DNA of 64,000 nt from Terriglobia bacterium (GCA_951813285.1 OX638355.1:1488653-1552652); one strand, 5' to 3'; positions 17,102-27,600 are shown, numbered from the stretch's first letter. Program-made: numbers and translations. Notes: generated from the letters alone by a model not told the origin.

Positions 17102-18642
17102 GCCCATCCAAGACCGAACAGTCTCTTGTTGCTCAGCGGTACGCCAAGCTTGAAAAGATCAAGGCTCTGGGCTGTCCCGCCTACCCGAACGCGTTTTCCT
17201 CCAGCCATTCTCTGCTGCAGGTCCTCCGGCAGCACCGGGATTCTTCCAAAGAAGAACTGGAATCCCGCCGCGTCACCGTGCGGGTTTGCGGCCGGGTGGT
17301 GGCCATTCGAGGCAAGGGGAAGGTCGGTTTCCTGAACCTGTCCGACGGCGAACGCCGCCTGCAGGTATATATTCGCCGAGACGGGGTGGGCGAACGGCTT
17401 TTTGAGCTCTACCGGCACCTGGATGTCGGAGACTTCCTGGGCGTCGAGGGATTTCTGTTTCGCACCCGGACCGGTGAGCTCACCGTGCATGCCAACGGCC
17501 TGGAGTTCCTGGCCAAGTCCCTGTTGCCGCTGCCGGAGAAATGGCATGGACTCACCGATATCGAAATCCGCTATCGGCAACGTTACCTGGACCTCATTGC
17601 CAATCCGGGCGTGCGTGAGGTCTTTGTCACCCGCAGCCGGATTATCAGGGGAATTCGAAACTACCTGGACGCGAGAGGATACGTCGAAGTGGAGACCCCG
17701 ATGATGCAGCCGGTTGCCGGTGGAGCGACGGCACGGCCCTTCCGCACTTTTCACAACGCGCTCGGCATGCCCCTGTATCTCAGAATCGCGCCGGAACTCT
17801 ACCTGAAGCGACTGATCGTGGGGCAGCTGGAACGGGTCTACGAGATCAATCGGAATTTTCGCAACGAGGGGGTCTCAACCCAGCACAATCCTGAGTTCAC
17901 CATGCTGGAGTTCTATCAGTCCTACAGCGACTATCGTGAGCTGATGGACCTGACCCAGGACCTGTTGAAGGGGCTGGCCCGTGAAATTCTGGGAAGTCTG
18001 GAATTCGAATTCAACGGAGTCGGGATTTCTCTTCAGAACTGGGCGCGCTATTCCCTGAAGGAATCCATCCTGCATTTCTGGCCCGGTGATGCCTTGCCGG
18101 TTCCCGGGGCCGAGGACCTGGAAACCCTCACGACATTGACCCAGGTGTGTCGCCGTTGGAACCGGTATGCGGATTCGCACGGGCTCGACCCGGTGAACTG
18201 CAACCCCGGAGATTCGAGGGGCCTGATCTGGGCAAGCCTGTTCGACGCGGTGGTGGAGAGGCATCTGATCCAGCCGACCATCATCTACGACTATCCGCTC
18301 GAGCTTTCCCCCCTCAGCAAGACCAAAACCGAGGATCCCTCGCTGGTGGAACGGTTCGAGCTTTACATCGGTGGGATGGAAATCGCCAACGCCTACAGCG
18401 AGCTCAATGATCCCGAGGAGCAGAAGCGACGTTTCGAGGCCCAGGCGGAACAACGTGAGAAGGGAGACGAGGAAGCTCACCAGATGGATGAGGACTACGT
18501 CAGAGCCCTTCGTTACGGGATGCCACCCACCGCCGGGGAAGGGATCGGCATCGATCGGCTCGCCATGCTCTTTACCGATTCCGTTTCCATCCGAGATGTC
18601 ATTCTCTTTCCCCTGTTGCGTTCGGGAAAGAAGCGCCAATGA
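17098..18642 (+). CDS. lysS: Lysyl-tRNA synthetase, class II
   Basis: The 514-residue class IIb lysyl-tRNA synthetase charges tRNA-Lys. The N-terminal OB-fold anticodon-binding domain (about 55-150) contains VAIRGKGKVGFLNLSDGERR. Catalytic motifs follow: motif 1 around VEVETPMMQPVAGGATARPF, motif 2 YEINRNFRNEGVSTQHNPEF, motif 3 GEGIGIDRLAMLFTD. The start codon is a TTG whose TTGA overlaps the nusB stop; the familiar N-terminal segment (LVAQRYAKLEKIKALGCPAY) begins right after it, supporting this start. It ends in an ATGA overlap with lolC. Confidence 0.95.
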   Translation: MSPSKTEQSLVAQRYAKLEKIKALGCPAYPNAFSSSHSLLQVLRQHRDSSKEELESRRVTVRVCGRVVAIRGKGKVGFLNLSDGERRLQVYIRRDGVGERLFELYRHLDVGDFLGVEGFLFRTRTGELTVHANGLEFLAKSLLPLPEKWHGLTDIEIRYRQRYLDLIANPGVREVFVTRSRIIRGIRNYLDARGYVEVETPMMQPVAGGATARPFRTFHNALGMPLYLRIAPELYLKRLIVGQLERVYEINRNFRNEGVSTQHNPEFTMLEFYQSYSDYRELMDLTQDLLKGLAREILGSLEFEFNGVGISLQNWARYSLKESILHFWPGDALPVPGAEDLETLTTLTQVCRRWNRYADSHGLDPVNCNPGDSRGLIWASLFDAVVERHLIQPTIIYDYPLELSPLSKTKTEDPSLVERFELYIGGMEIANAYSELNDPEEQKRRFEAQAEQREKGDEEAHQMDEDYVRALRYGMPPTAGEGIGIDRLAMLFTDSVSIRDVILFPLLRSGKKRQ

Positions 18643-19877
18643 AGACGTTTGAGTGGTTTGTGGCCTGGCGTTATCTTCGGGCACGCCGCAAGCAGACGGT
18701 CATCTCCGTGGTGACCCTGATATCCATCCTGGGTGTGACGGCAGGGGTGTCCGCCATGATCGTGGCCCTGTCCATCAGTTCCGGATTCCGGGAGAATCTT
18801 CAGGACAAGCTGCTCAAAGGCACGGCCCATCTCAACGTGAAGCCGGTCCTCAGTAGTGAAGGCATCGGGAATCCAGCCGAACTGACCTCCAGGATTCGAG
18901 AGGTTCCGGGTATTCGTAGCGCGTCGGCGGCCTTGTACGGGCCGGTGCTGATGAGCACCGGATCGCGCCAGGACGGCGTCATGCTCAAGGGGATTGCTGT
19001 CGACGATCCGCCGGTGCTGGCTCAATTCTTCCAAGTTCGCCAAGGGGATTTGGGTCGACTGGCCGGCAGCCGAGAGGGTCGTATCCGGGACCGGCTGGCG
19101 GTCGGGGTCGACCTGGCCGAACGCCTGGGTCTTCTGGTCGGGGACTCGGTCAGCCTGTTCAGCGATGAAACCACCCTGACCCCGCTGGGCGAGATTCCCC
19201 TGCGGCGGCGGTTCGAGGTGGTTGCCATCTTCCAGTCGGGACTATACGACTTCGATGCGCAGTGGGCTTTTACGGCACTTCCCTCGGCCCAGAGAGCTCT
19301 GGGGACCGGCGGGCGCGTCTCGGTGATCGAGTGCAGGGTGGAGGACATCTATCAGGTTGACCGCATCGCTCTGCGAATCGAGCAGCTCCTGGGCGAAGGC
19401 TTTGAGACCATCGACTGGAAGGATCTGAACCGCCCCGTCTTTGAGGCGTTGCGCCTGGAAAGGCTGGTGATGGTCGTTACCATTGGGCTGATCGTCTTTG
19501 TGGCTGCCTTGAATATCATCACGACCCTCACCATGATGGTGATGGAAAAGACCCGGGACATCGCCGTCCTGATGTCCATGGGGGCGACCCGGAAGGCCGT
19601 GCGCAAGATCTTTGTCTTTCAGGGGGTGACCATAGGGGTTGTCGGCTCGTTCTTCGGGCTGGTCCTGGGCTACGCCCTCTGCTGGATTTGCGACCGTTAC
19701 CAGTTGATTCGGTTGCAAGCCGACGTCTACTCCATGACTCACGTTCCCTTCAACCTGTCGGTGGCTGACGGAGTCGTGGTTGCGGTTTCCGCCATTATGG
19801 TCAGCTTCCTGGCTACCCTCTATCCTTCGGGACGGGCGGCGGAATTGAACCCCGTGGAGGCGTTGCGCCATGAGTAG
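18639..19877 (+). CDS. lolC: Lipoprotein-releasing system permease, LolC/E family
   Basis: A 412-residue inner-membrane protein with the FtsX-like topology: one N-terminal transmembrane helix (about 20-45), a large periplasmic domain (about 50-265) and three C-terminal helices. It starts FEWFVAWRYLRARRKQTVIS and ends LYPSGRAAELNPVEALRHE, both typical of LolC/LolE. With LolD it extracts lipoproteins from the inner membrane for delivery to the outer membrane. Only one permease gene is present, so it probably homodimerises (LolF-like) or a second permease lies elsewhere. Overlaps lysS by 4 bases and lolD by 8. Confidence 0.9.
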   Translation: MKTFEWFVAWRYLRARRKQTVISVVTLISILGVTAGVSAMIVALSISSGFRENLQDKLLKGTAHLNVKPVLSSEGIGNPAELTSRIREVPGIRSASAALYGPVLMSTGSRQDGVMLKGIAVDDPPVLAQFFQVRQGDLGRLAGSREGRIRDRLAVGVDLAERLGLLVGDSVSLFSDETTLTPLGEIPLRRRFEVVAIFQSGLYDFDAQWAFTALPSAQRALGTGGRVSVIECRVEDIYQVDRIALRIEQLLGEGFETIDWKDLNRPVFEALRLERLVMVVTIGLIVFVAALNIITTLTMMVMEKTRDIAVLMSMGATRKAVRKIFVFQGVTIGVVGSFFGLVLGYALCWICDRYQLIRLQADVYSMTHVPFNLSVADGVVVAVSAIMVSFLATLYPSGRAAELNPVEALRHE

Positions 19878-20607
19878 CGGTTCACACCGGCCGGCCGGCT
19901 CCGTCGCCGGCGCCCCAGGCCGCCCGCCTGCCATTGAAGTTCGGGATCTGGACAAGATCTATTCCATGCCGGGTCAGCGCCTGGAAGTTCTGAAGGATCT
20001 GAGCCTGACGGTCAGTCCGGGAGAAATGGTTGCGGTGGTCGGCCAGTCAGGTTCCGGCAAGAGCACGCTCCTGCATATACTGGGCGCCCTGGACCGTCCG
20101 ACAAACGGGTCGGTCCGGTTCGGGGGGGTCGACATGCAGGATCTGAACGCCGAAGGTCTGGCCGAGTTCCGGAGGTCCTCGGTGGGGTTTGTCTTTCAGT
20201 TTCACAACCTGCTTCCTGAATTCTCGGCACTGGAAAACGTCAGCATGCCGCAGAGAATTTCCGGCAACTTCCGGGACGAAGGGACAGGGAGGGAAATGCT
20301 TGCCCTGGTGGGTCTGGGAACGCGTCTGCATCATCGTCCGGGAGAGTTGTCGGGGGGGGAGCAGCAGCGGGTCGCCATCGCTCGAGCGCTGGTGAATCGG
20401 CCTCGACTTGTGCTGGCCGACGAGCCGACCGGAAACCTGGATAGCCGAACAGGGACAAGGGTTTTCGAGCTTTTTCGGGAGATCCAGCGCGACAAAAAAC
20501 ATACTTCCATCGTTGTCACGCACAATGCTAGAATAGCTTCCAAGTGCGACCGAATTCTGAAGCTGGAGAACGGCAGCTTGCAAGCCGTCGGCGATGCTCA
20601 TGTTTGA
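19870..20607 (+). CDS. lolD: Lipoprotein-releasing system ATP-binding protein
   Basis: A 245-residue ABC ATPase with Walker A GQSGSGKST near 58-66, Q-loop VFQFHNLLPEFSALENV (the latter part typical of LolD/MacB-type ATPases), signature LSGGEQQRVAIARAL, Walker B LVLADEPTGNLD and a switch His in VVTHNARIA. It powers lipoprotein release with the upstream LolC. The first ~20 residues are a poorly conserved Ser/Pro/Gly-rich lead. Its 3' end overlaps the clpC start. Confidence 0.93.
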   Translation: MSSGSHRPAGSVAGAPGRPPAIEVRDLDKIYSMPGQRLEVLKDLSLTVSPGEMVAVVGQSGSGKSTLLHILGALDRPTNGSVRFGGVDMQDLNAEGLAEFRRSSVGFVFQFHNLLPEFSALENVSMPQRISGNFRDEGTGREMLALVGLGTRLHHRPGELSGGEQQRVAIARALVNRPRLVLADEPTGNLDSRTGTRVFELFREIQRDKKHTSIVVTHNARIASKCDRILKLENGSLQAVGDAHV

Positions 20608-23038
20608 GAGATACACCGAAAAAGCCAGACGCGTGATCTTTTTCGCTCGGTACGAAGCCAGCCAATTCGGAAGCCCCTCCATTGAGACCGAACACCTTCT
20701 CCTGGGACTGATGCGGGAGGACAAGAGCCTGACCAATCGCTTCCTGCGGTCTCACTCTTCCATCGATTCCATCAAGAAAGATATTGAGGGACGAACCATT
20801 ATTCGGGAGAAGGTGCCGACATCGATCGATCTTCCCTTGAGTACGGAATGCAAGCGAATCCTCACCTTCGCCGCAGACGAGGCTGAACGCCTGCGCCACC
20901 GGCATATCGGGACCGAACACCTGCTGTTGGGGATTCTTCGTGAAGATAAGTGCCTGGCCGCGGAGATTCTGCGTGAACGAGGGCTCAAGTTGACTTCAAT
21001 CCGCGAGGAGCTGAGTCGGACCCACTCGGAAAAGCCCGTGGTCAGCCGGTCCAAGGAAACGCCCCTGCTGTCGGAATTCAGTCGCGATTTGACCCAATTG
21101 GCCGTTGAAAGCACGCTGGATCCCCTGGTGGGGCGAGACAATGAAATCGAACGGGTGATCCAGATCCTCTGCCGGCGCACCAAGAACAATCCGGTTCTGA
21201 TTGGCGAGCCTGGAGTCGGCAAGACGGCCATCGTCGAGGGGTTGGCGCAACGCATCGTCGAGAACGAGGTGCCCAGCTATCTGGCCGACAAGCGAATTCT
21301 GGCTCTCGACCTTTCGTTGATCGTGGCCGGCACCAAGTACCGGGGCCAGTTCGAGGAGCGGCTGAAGACGATCATGAAGGAGCTGATAGAGAATCGCAAT
21401 TCGATCGTGTTCGTGGATGAGCTGCATACTCTGGTGGGCGCCGGTTCGGCAGAGGGCTCGCTGGACGCCGCCAACATCCTGAAGCCGGCTCTGAGCCGGG
21501 GGGAGATCCAGTGTATCGGGGCCACCACGCCGGGAGAGTTCCGCAAGTCCATCGAGAAGGATCGATCGCTCGAAAGACGGTTTCAGGCGGTCAAGGTTCC
21601 GCCTCCCTCGGAAGAGGAAGCCGTGCGAATTCTCAACGGGGTCAAGGAGCGCTACGAAAAGTTTCACATGTTGAGCTATGACTCGGCGGCCATCGAGACC
21701 GCCGTCTATCAGGCCAATCGCTACATTCCGGATCGTTTCCTGCCGGACAAGGCCATCGATTTGATCGATGAAGCGGGTGCCAGGGTCAAGTTGCGCCAGG
21801 ACAGCCTCCCCAAGGAGATGACGGAAATTCAGAAGAAGATCAAGGTGATCGTGGCTCGCATGGAATCGGCCATCTCCAACAATGAGTTCGAAAAGGCGGA
21901 GATCTATCGCAACGAGGAGCGCATCGCCCTGGAACACTTGCGGTCGATTCAGGAGAAGTTCAATCTGGACGACTCCGGCGGCGGCACGGTGACCAAGGAA
22001 GACATCGAGAGCGTTGTCGCCAAATGGACGGGGATTCCCGTGATGGCCATCAAGGAGGAGGAGATGGCAAAGCTGATGCGTATCGAGGAGGGGCTGCACA
22101 AGCGCGTCATCAGCCAGGACAAGGCCATTGGAGCTCTGGCTCGGGCCATACGCAGGTCACGGGCAGGGCTCAAGAGTCCCAACCGTCCAGTGGGTTCCTT
22201 CCTCTTCCTGGGACCTACCGGTGTGGGCAAGACCGAGGTGGCTCGCTCCCTGGCGTACTTCCTGTTCGGCACGGAGAAGGCTTTGATCCGGTTCGACATG
22301 TCGGAGTACATGGAGAAGCACTCGGTCTCCAAGTTCATCGGTTCACCGCCGGGCTACGTGGGCTACGAAGAGGGGGGGCAACTGACAGAGCGCGTCAAGA
22401 GGGCGCCCTATTCCATCATCCTGCTCGACGAGATCGAAAAATCTCATCAGGATCTGTTCAACATCCTGCTCCAGGTTTTCGAGGACGGGCAGCTTACCGA
22501 CGGGCTCGGCAATACGGTCGACTTCAAGAACACCATCATCATCATGACCTCCAACCTGGGGGCCCGGTTTCTGGAGAAGAAACATCAACTCGGGTTTCAC
22601 GGCACCAACAGGGAGATTAACGAGGCCAGGATGGAGGAGATGGTTCTCGCCGAAGTCAAGAAGGCCTTCAATCCGGAATTCATCAACCGCCTGGATGAGG
22701 TCATCGTCTTCAATTCGCTGACGGATGATGACCTGGAGAAGATCGTCGAGTTGTTGGTGAATCAGATCAATGCCAGCATGGTGGCCAAAAACGTCAAGAT
22801 CTCCCTAACCCCCGACGCCACGCGTTGGATCCTGGAAAAAACCTGCCATGACCGGTCTTATGGGGCCAGACCTCTGCGTCGGGCCCTGCAACGGTACGTA
22901 GAGGACCCGTTATCCGAAGCCCTCATTCAGGGAGATGTCGAGCCGGGCTCTGAAATCGAGATCTACGAGGTGGACAGGGGCCTTTACTATCGTGATCTGA
23001 AAAAAACAATCATTGAGACCTCTCTGCTATACAAATAA
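20600..23038 (+). CDS. clpC: ATP-dependent Clp protease ATP-binding subunit ClpC
   Basis: An ~812-residue Hsp100 unfoldase. Two N-terminal Clp repeats begin [19 protein letters not shown]; the first AAA+ module has [13 protein letters not shown]; a UvrB/C-like middle domain spans [20 protein letters not shown]; the second AAA+ module has [13 protein letters not shown] and ends with the D2-small domain. This is the ClpC rather than ClpB/ClpA layout. It feeds substrates to ClpP, which is not in the window; no ctsR/mcsB genes accompany it. ATG 20600 gives the standard MFERYTEK start; ATG 20594 is an in-frame alternative. Either start lies inside lolD, so expression is probably coupled to lolCD. 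Confidence 0.93.
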   Translation: MFERYTEKARRVIFFARYEASQFGSPSIETEHLLLGLMREDKSLTNRFLRSHSSIDSIKKDIEGRTIIREKVPTSIDLPLSTECKRILTFAADEAERLRHRHIGTEHLLLGILREDKCLAAEILRERGLKLTSIREELSRTHSEKPVVSRSKETPLLSEFSRDLTQLAVESTLDPLVGRDNEIERVIQILCRRTKNNPVLIGEPGVGKTAIVEGLAQRIVENEVPSYLADKRILALDLSLIVAGTKYRGQFEERLKTIMKELIENRNSIVFVDELHTLVGAGSAEGSLDAANILKPALSRGEIQCIGATTPGEFRKSIEKDRSLERRFQAVKVPPPSEEEAVRILNGVKERYEKFHMLSYDSAAIETAVYQANRYIPDRFLPDKAIDLIDEAGARVKLRQDSLPKEMTEIQKKIKVIVARMESAISNNEFEKAEIYRNEERIALEHLRSIQEKFNLDDSGGGTVTKEDIESVVAKWTGIPVMAIKEEEMAKLMRIEEGLHKRVISQDKAIGALARAIRRSRAGLKSPNRPVGSFLFLGPTGVGKTEVARSLAYFLFGTEKALIRFDMSEYMEKHSVSKFIGSPPGYVGYEEGGQLTERVKRAPYSIILLDEIEKSHQDLFNILLQVFEDGQLTDGLGNTVDFKNTIIIMTSNLGARFLEKKHQLGFHGTNREINEARMEEMVLAEVKKAFNPEFINRLDEVIVFNSLTDDDLEKIVELLVNQINASMVAKNVKISLTPDATRWILEKTCHDRSYGARPLRRALQRYVEDPLSEALIQGDVEPGSEIEIYEVDRGLYYRDLKKTIIETSLLYK

Positions 23039-23124
23039 TTCCCGCCAATCCGCATCCTACATTCGTTTCCAAGGGCTTCCGGTAAAGATGCACTCTCTCA
23101 TTCAGCCGCGTTGTGGAGGCAGCA

Positions 23125-25821
23125 ATGGGTAAGAATCTCCTCGTTGTGTGCGGGGCGTTCCTGTGGGCGCTGAGCGGATGGCAGGGACAGGCTTGGGCTC
23201 AGAAGAGAGAAATTATTGAAAACATAGAAGTCAGGGGAACCAGGAGAGTTCCCCAGGAAACGGTCAAATTCCACGTTCTCTCCAAGCCCAACGACTTTCT
23301 GGATCCGGCGTTGCTGCGGCGCGACTTTCGAACCGTTTGGGAGACGGGATACTTTGACGACGTCAAGATCGAATTGGAGGACGGCGATCGGGGCAAGATC
23401 GTGATCTTCTGGGTGCAGGAACGGCCCATGATCCGGAGCATCGAATATGAGGGATTGAAATCGGCCACCCAGACCGAGGTGCTGGAGAAATACCAGGAAG
23501 AGAAGGTGGGTGTCGGGATCGAAACTCCCTTCGATCCCACCAAGATTCAGCGAGCCATCGTGGTCTTGACGGATCTGTTGGCCGAGAAGGGCCGCCAGTA
23601 CGCCGAGATCAGCTACAAGGCGGAGGATGTCCCGCCCAACTCCAAGCTTCTCACCTTTGTGATCGAGGAAGGCCCCAAGGTGAAGGTCGAGAAGATCAAC
23701 TTTCACGGCAACAGCGTCTACTCGGACAAGGAATTGCGCAAGTCGATGAAGTTCATCAAGGAGACCGGCCTCATCTCTTTCTTTACCGGCAAGTCCAAGT
23801 ATGAGATGCGTAGGCTCGAGGGGTCGCTGGAACTGGGGGTCCGCGCCAAATACCACGAGAAGGGCCACATCAAGCTCCTGATCAAGGAGCCCAGGGTCGA
23901 GGTGCGGGACGTGAAACGGTGGTCATGGTTTCCGATTCCCTTCAGGCGCAAGACGGCGAAGCGCGTCTTCATCGATGTCGACCTGGAGGAGAACGATCAG
24001 TACAGGGTGGGCGACCTGCAGTTCACCGGCAACACCCTGTTCGAAGACAGGATCCTGTTGAGGGTTCTCGGCATGCAGGAAGGCGAGGTCTTCAACGGAG
24101 AGCTGATCCGCGAGGGATTTGAGAACCTCAAGAAGATTTATGGCTCCAGGGGCTATATCAATTGGACTCCCATCCCGCGGCAGGAAGTGGACGAGGTCGA
24201 CAAGGTGGTCAACGTCGTCTTCGACTTTGAAGAAGGCAGGCAGTTTTTCTTGAGGCGCATGGATTTCGTGGGCAACACCACCACCAGAGACAAGGTGATC
24301 CGGCGTGAAATCCTGGTGCGAGAGGGCGAGATTTTCAACACGCAGTTGTGGGACGTGAGCGTCCTGAGGTTGAACCAGTTGGGCTACTTCGACCAGCTCA
24401 AGGCCGAAGAGGACGCGGAGATCAAGCCCGACCCCACGGCCGGAGACGACCAGACTGGTCAGGTCGACGTCGTCCTCAAAGTGAAGGAAAAAGGCAAGAA
24501 TTCGGTCTCCTTTTCCGGAGGCACCAGCGGCTTTGGCGGCAGTTTCATCGGCGCCGGCTACTCCACCAACAACTTCATGGGTCACGGTGAGTCCATCAGC
24601 ATCCAGGCCCAGGGGGGGACTCGAGCCTCCCAGTATGTCTTCAGCTTCACCGAGCCCTACTTCCGCGATCGGCCCTTGACCACCGGATTTACGGTGTTCC
24701 ATCGACGCTACAGCTTTCACGAAGCCGACACCCTGGGGTTTTTCAGCGGGCTGGTGCCGCTGGGGTCGGAGCTGTTCTCCCAGAACAGCACCGGGTTCAC
24801 CACTTTCGCCAGCTACCCGGTCCGTCCCTTCACCCACTTCGGCATGAGCTACGGGTTGGACAAGTCCTCGACCGGGTTCAGCTCCGATGACAACCAGTCC
24901 TTCTTCAGCGCGCTCTGGCCCGCCGATCGATTCTCCGGCCGCACGGCTTTCGAAGGGCTGGTGCGCAGCACCGTCACCCCGTCGCTCACCTACAACACCG
25001 TCAACAACCCCTTTCAGCCCACCAGGGGCAAGAGTTTCTCCCTGTTCCTGCAGTTCACCGGGGGGCCGGTGCTGAGGGGAGGAGCCAACATCGTACGGCC
25101 CACGGTGGAAGCCAAGTGGTTCAAGCCGGTCAACAAAGGCAGAAACACCATCGGCATGCGCGGCTTGTTTTCCTTTGTCAGCGGTTTCGACGGTCTGCAG
25201 CCTCCAGTCTTCGACCGGCAGTTTATCGGAGGGGAGGACAGCATTCGCGGTTTCGACATTCGCCTCATCAGCCCGCTGGCCCTGACGACCTTCGAGAGGA
25301 CGGAAACGGTTCCCGTGCTCAATCCGGACGGCACCCCCCAGATCGATCCCCTTACAGGTCAGAATCTGGTGAGGCAGGAACCCCGCTATTTCAGCAGCTT
25401 TCAGTTCGTGGGCGGAGACACCCAGGTGGTCTACAACCTGGAGTATCGTATTCCGATCATGGGTCCGGTAACGCTGGCGCCCTTTTTCGACATCGGAAGA
25501 TCCTGGGTGATGAGGCGGGCGGCCCTGACCATTGCCGATAATTCCACCGCTGGGCTGGTGGTGCTGGAGGATGAGGCCTTCCGGCCCGTCAGAGCCGGGG
25601 AAGAAGTGCAGGTCATTCCGGGGACCGACAAGTGGAGGGCCAGCACGGGGGTCGAGCTCCAGATCATCATGCCGGTGGTCAACGCCCCTTTCCGATTGAT
25701 TTTTGGATACAATCCCTTGCGGTTCAACGAGTTTGTGCCGAATCCGACCGGAGCGGCTCCGATTCCCATTATCTTCGAAAAGCGTAGCGACGTTAAATTC
25801 TCGGTGGGCCGGACTTTCTGA
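23125..25821 (+). CDS. bamA: Outer membrane protein assembly factor BamA
   Basis: An 898-residue Omp85 protein: signal peptide MGKNLLVVCGAFLWALSG with cleavage after AWA, then POTRA domains to about residue 450 (the first starts IIENIEVRGTRRVPQETVKF), then a 16-strand barrel. The barrel includes the conserved FIGGEDSIRGFD (the VRGF/Y-type lid motif) and ends with GRTF, with a terminal aromatic. It inserts beta-barrel proteins into the outer membrane. GGAGG at 23115-23119 selects the ATG at 23125 over a GTG 12 bases upstream. It heads the bamA-skp-fabZ-lpxA-lpxI cluster. Confidence 0.95.
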   Translation: MGKNLLVVCGAFLWALSGWQGQAWAQKREIIENIEVRGTRRVPQETVKFHVLSKPNDFLDPALLRRDFRTVWETGYFDDVKIELEDGDRGKIVIFWVQERPMIRSIEYEGLKSATQTEVLEKYQEEKVGVGIETPFDPTKIQRAIVVLTDLLAEKGRQYAEISYKAEDVPPNSKLLTFVIEEGPKVKVEKINFHGNSVYSDKELRKSMKFIKETGLISFFTGKSKYEMRRLEGSLELGVRAKYHEKGHIKLLIKEPRVEVRDVKRWSWFPIPFRRKTAKRVFIDVDLEENDQYRVGDLQFTGNTLFEDRILLRVLGMQEGEVFNGELIREGFENLKKIYGSRGYINWTPIPRQEVDEVDKVVNVVFDFEEGRQFFLRRMDFVGNTTTRDKVIRREILVREGEIFNTQLWDVSVLRLNQLGYFDQLKAEEDAEIKPDPTAGDDQTGQVDVVLKVKEKGKNSVSFSGGTSGFGGSFIGAGYSTNNFMGHGESISIQAQGGTRASQYVFSFTEPYFRDRPLTTGFTVFHRRYSFHEADTLGFFSGLVPLGSELFSQNSTGFTTFASYPVRPFTHFGMSYGLDKSSTGFSSDDNQSFFSALWPADRFSGRTAFEGLVRSTVTPSLTYNTVNNPFQPTRGKSFSLFLQFTGGPVLRGGANIVRPTVEAKWFKPVNKGRNTIGMRGLFSFVSGFDGLQPPVFDRQFIGGEDSIRGFDIRLISPLALTTFERTETVPVLNPDGTPQIDPLTGQNLVRQEPRYFSSFQFVGGDTQVVYNLEYRIPIMGPVTLAPFFDIGRSWVMRRAALTIADNSTAGLVVLEDEAFRPVRAGEEVQVIPGTDKWRASTGVELQIIMPVVNAPFRLIFGYNPLRFNEFVPNPTGAAPIPIIFEKRSDVKFSVGRTF

Positions 25822-25857
25822 ATCCTCCGGCAGACTGTCATAAAAGGACACTCCTTC

Positions 25858-27600
25858 ATGAAGCGTTTCTTCGGTTTCCTGGTGTTGCTGCTGGTGTGCG
25901 GCCCTCAGGGCGGGCGGGCACAGGAGGTGCTTTTTTCTCCCGGGACCTTTCCGATCTATTCGCTGGTGAGGCCGGCCACCAACCAGGCTCTGGTGGTGGG
26001 TCGCGACTCCAGGGAGTTGTACGTGGTCAACCTGAGCAAGGGGGCTCCTACCTATAAGAGAATCCCACTGGATGTGGATGGTAACGGCAATCCCTTCCTG
26101 GATGAGGAGGGCGGGACCATGTCGGTGGTCCGGCCTCTGGAGGTGGCGGTGAACGAAGTCACCGGAAGGGCGGTGGTTGTCAATAATGGCAGCGACAACG
26201 TCTCCATCGTCAATCTTAATCATGAATGCTTGGCCAGCGACGATGACAGTGACAATGAGTGCCGGGCCACTGAAGCGGTGGTTCCGGTCGGAGGGCCGGA
26301 GTCCGGGCCGCGGAGCGTCGCCATTGACACCGAAAACAACATTGCCATCATCGCCCTGTTGAACGGGAACAGCGTGGAGTTGCTGAATCTCGACACCAAT
26401 ACCCCGGTATTGCCGGCGCCGATCCCCGTCGGGTCCAACCCCATCAGCGTCGCTTACGACCAGAAAAACGACCTGGCCCTGGTGGCCACTCACGGCGACG
26501 CCAGCCTGCAGATGGTCCAGTACAACCTCGAACGGAATATCGCTATCCCGAGGGGTAGCATTTTCCTGGGCAGCGGGCCCCTGGAAATTTCGATGAGCCC
26601 CGAACACGAACGGGCCGTGGTTGCCCTTGGCGACGGCCGGGCCGTCGCCGTGCTGGATACCTCCGGCAACCCTGCAACCTTGGCGGGCGTGGTGGCGTTG
26701 AACATCTCTCCAAGGTCTGTCGCCATCAACTCGAAGACCGGCCTGGTCGCCGCGTTGCTGCCCGAGGCAAGAACGTTCAGCCTGATCGATCCGGCGACCC
26801 TCCGCAAGCTCACCACGTCGTCGGTTTTCGTGGGTTCGAATCCCACTCACATTTCCGCCAATCCCAACGACAACACCCTTCTGGTGGCCAATCCACCCCG
26901 AGATGCCATCGAAATCGTGTCCATGGGATTCATCAATTACTTCCCCCTGGTCTCGGACACCTCGCAATTTCGGACCAATCTTGGAATCCGCAACCTGGAA
27001 GAACAGGAAGCCACGGTTTCCATAAGCTGGGGGAATCAGGAGGGTGTGAGCAGCCGGCAGCGTACGGCCACGGTCGGACCTCGGGGGTTCCTGCAAATCA
27101 ACAATGTCCTGAGGTTCGTGATGGAGGCCAGCGCAGTCACCAACACCTCGGGCTCGCTACGGGTGATTTCGGACCAGCCGTTCAACAGCTTTATTTCCCT
27201 GATCGACAACGAAACGCAGGATCCGTCCCTGCAGGTCGGGGTTTCCCAGGGTTCGCCCAGACTGCTGCTCAGCTCATCCACCAACCAGGGAAGTTTCCGG
27301 ACCAAGCTGGTCATCATGAACCTGGGCAGCCTCAGCGCAGCCGCCCGTATTCGGGCCAGGGACAGGGAGACCGGCGAAGAGACCGGTCTGATGGGCAGCA
27401 TCCAGATTCCGCCCAACGGTTTTCACGTAACCGACGATGTTCTCGGCGACCTTGGTCTGGGAAGCAGTTTCGGCCCATTGGAGATCGATTCTCCCACGGC
27501 CCAGCCCATGATTGCGGTGGCCTTGATAACCAGCACCGAGCGCACCGGGGGGTTCCTGGTGGCCGTGCCGGTCGATCTTCCCCTGGTCGTGGCTGAATAG
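25858..27600 (+). CDS. Secreted beta-propeller protein with duplicated C-terminal module
   Basis: A 580-residue protein not recognised as a named family. It has a signal peptide, MKRFFGFLVLLLVCG, cleaved near GRAQ. Residues ~25-355 consist of recurring units of about 40-50 residues of the YVTN/NHL-propeller kind, e.g. PLEVAVNEVTGRAVVVNNGS, PRSVAIDTENNIAIIALLNG, PISVAYDQKNDLALVATHGD and PRSVAINSKTGLVAALLPEA. Residues ~360-580 contain two related ~105-residue modules, one opening FRTNLGIRNLEEQEATVSI, the other FRTKLVIMNLGSLSAAARI. AAAAGGA precedes the ATG. It sits 36 bases after bamA, where skp normally follows directly. A periplasmic or surface scaffold role in envelope assembly is a guess. 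Confidence 0.65.
   Translation: MKRFFGFLVLLLVCGPQGGRAQEVLFSPGTFPIYSLVRPATNQALVVGRDSRELYVVNLSKGAPTYKRIPLDVDGNGNPFLDEEGGTMSVVRPLEVAVNEVTGRAVVVNNGSDNVSIVNLNHECLASDDDSDNECRATEAVVPVGGPESGPRSVAIDTENNIAIIALLNGNSVELLNLDTNTPVLPAPIPVGSNPISVAYDQKNDLALVATHGDASLQMVQYNLERNIAIPRGSIFLGSGPLEISMSPEHERAVVALGDGRAVAVLDTSGNPATLAGVVALNISPRSVAINSKTGLVAALLPEARTFSLIDPATLRKLTTSSVFVGSNPTHISANPNDNTLLVANPPRDAIEIVSMGFINYFPLVSDTSQFRTNLGIRNLEEQEATVSISWGNQEGVSSRQRTATVGPRGFLQINNVLRFVMEASAVTNTSGSLRVISDQPFNSFISLIDNETQDPSLQVGVSQGSPRLLLSSSTNQGSFRTKLVIMNLGSLSAAARIRARDRETGEETGLMGSIQIPPNGFHVTDDVLGDLGLGSSFGPLEIDSPTAQPMIAVALITSTERTGGFLVAVPVDLPLVVAE

Noticed and set aside
23923-27096. A 1057-codon open frame on the minus strand opposite bamA and the propeller gene
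   Set aside because: It is antisense to two well-supported genes, has no recognisable domain, and long antisense frames are common in GC-rich coding DNA.
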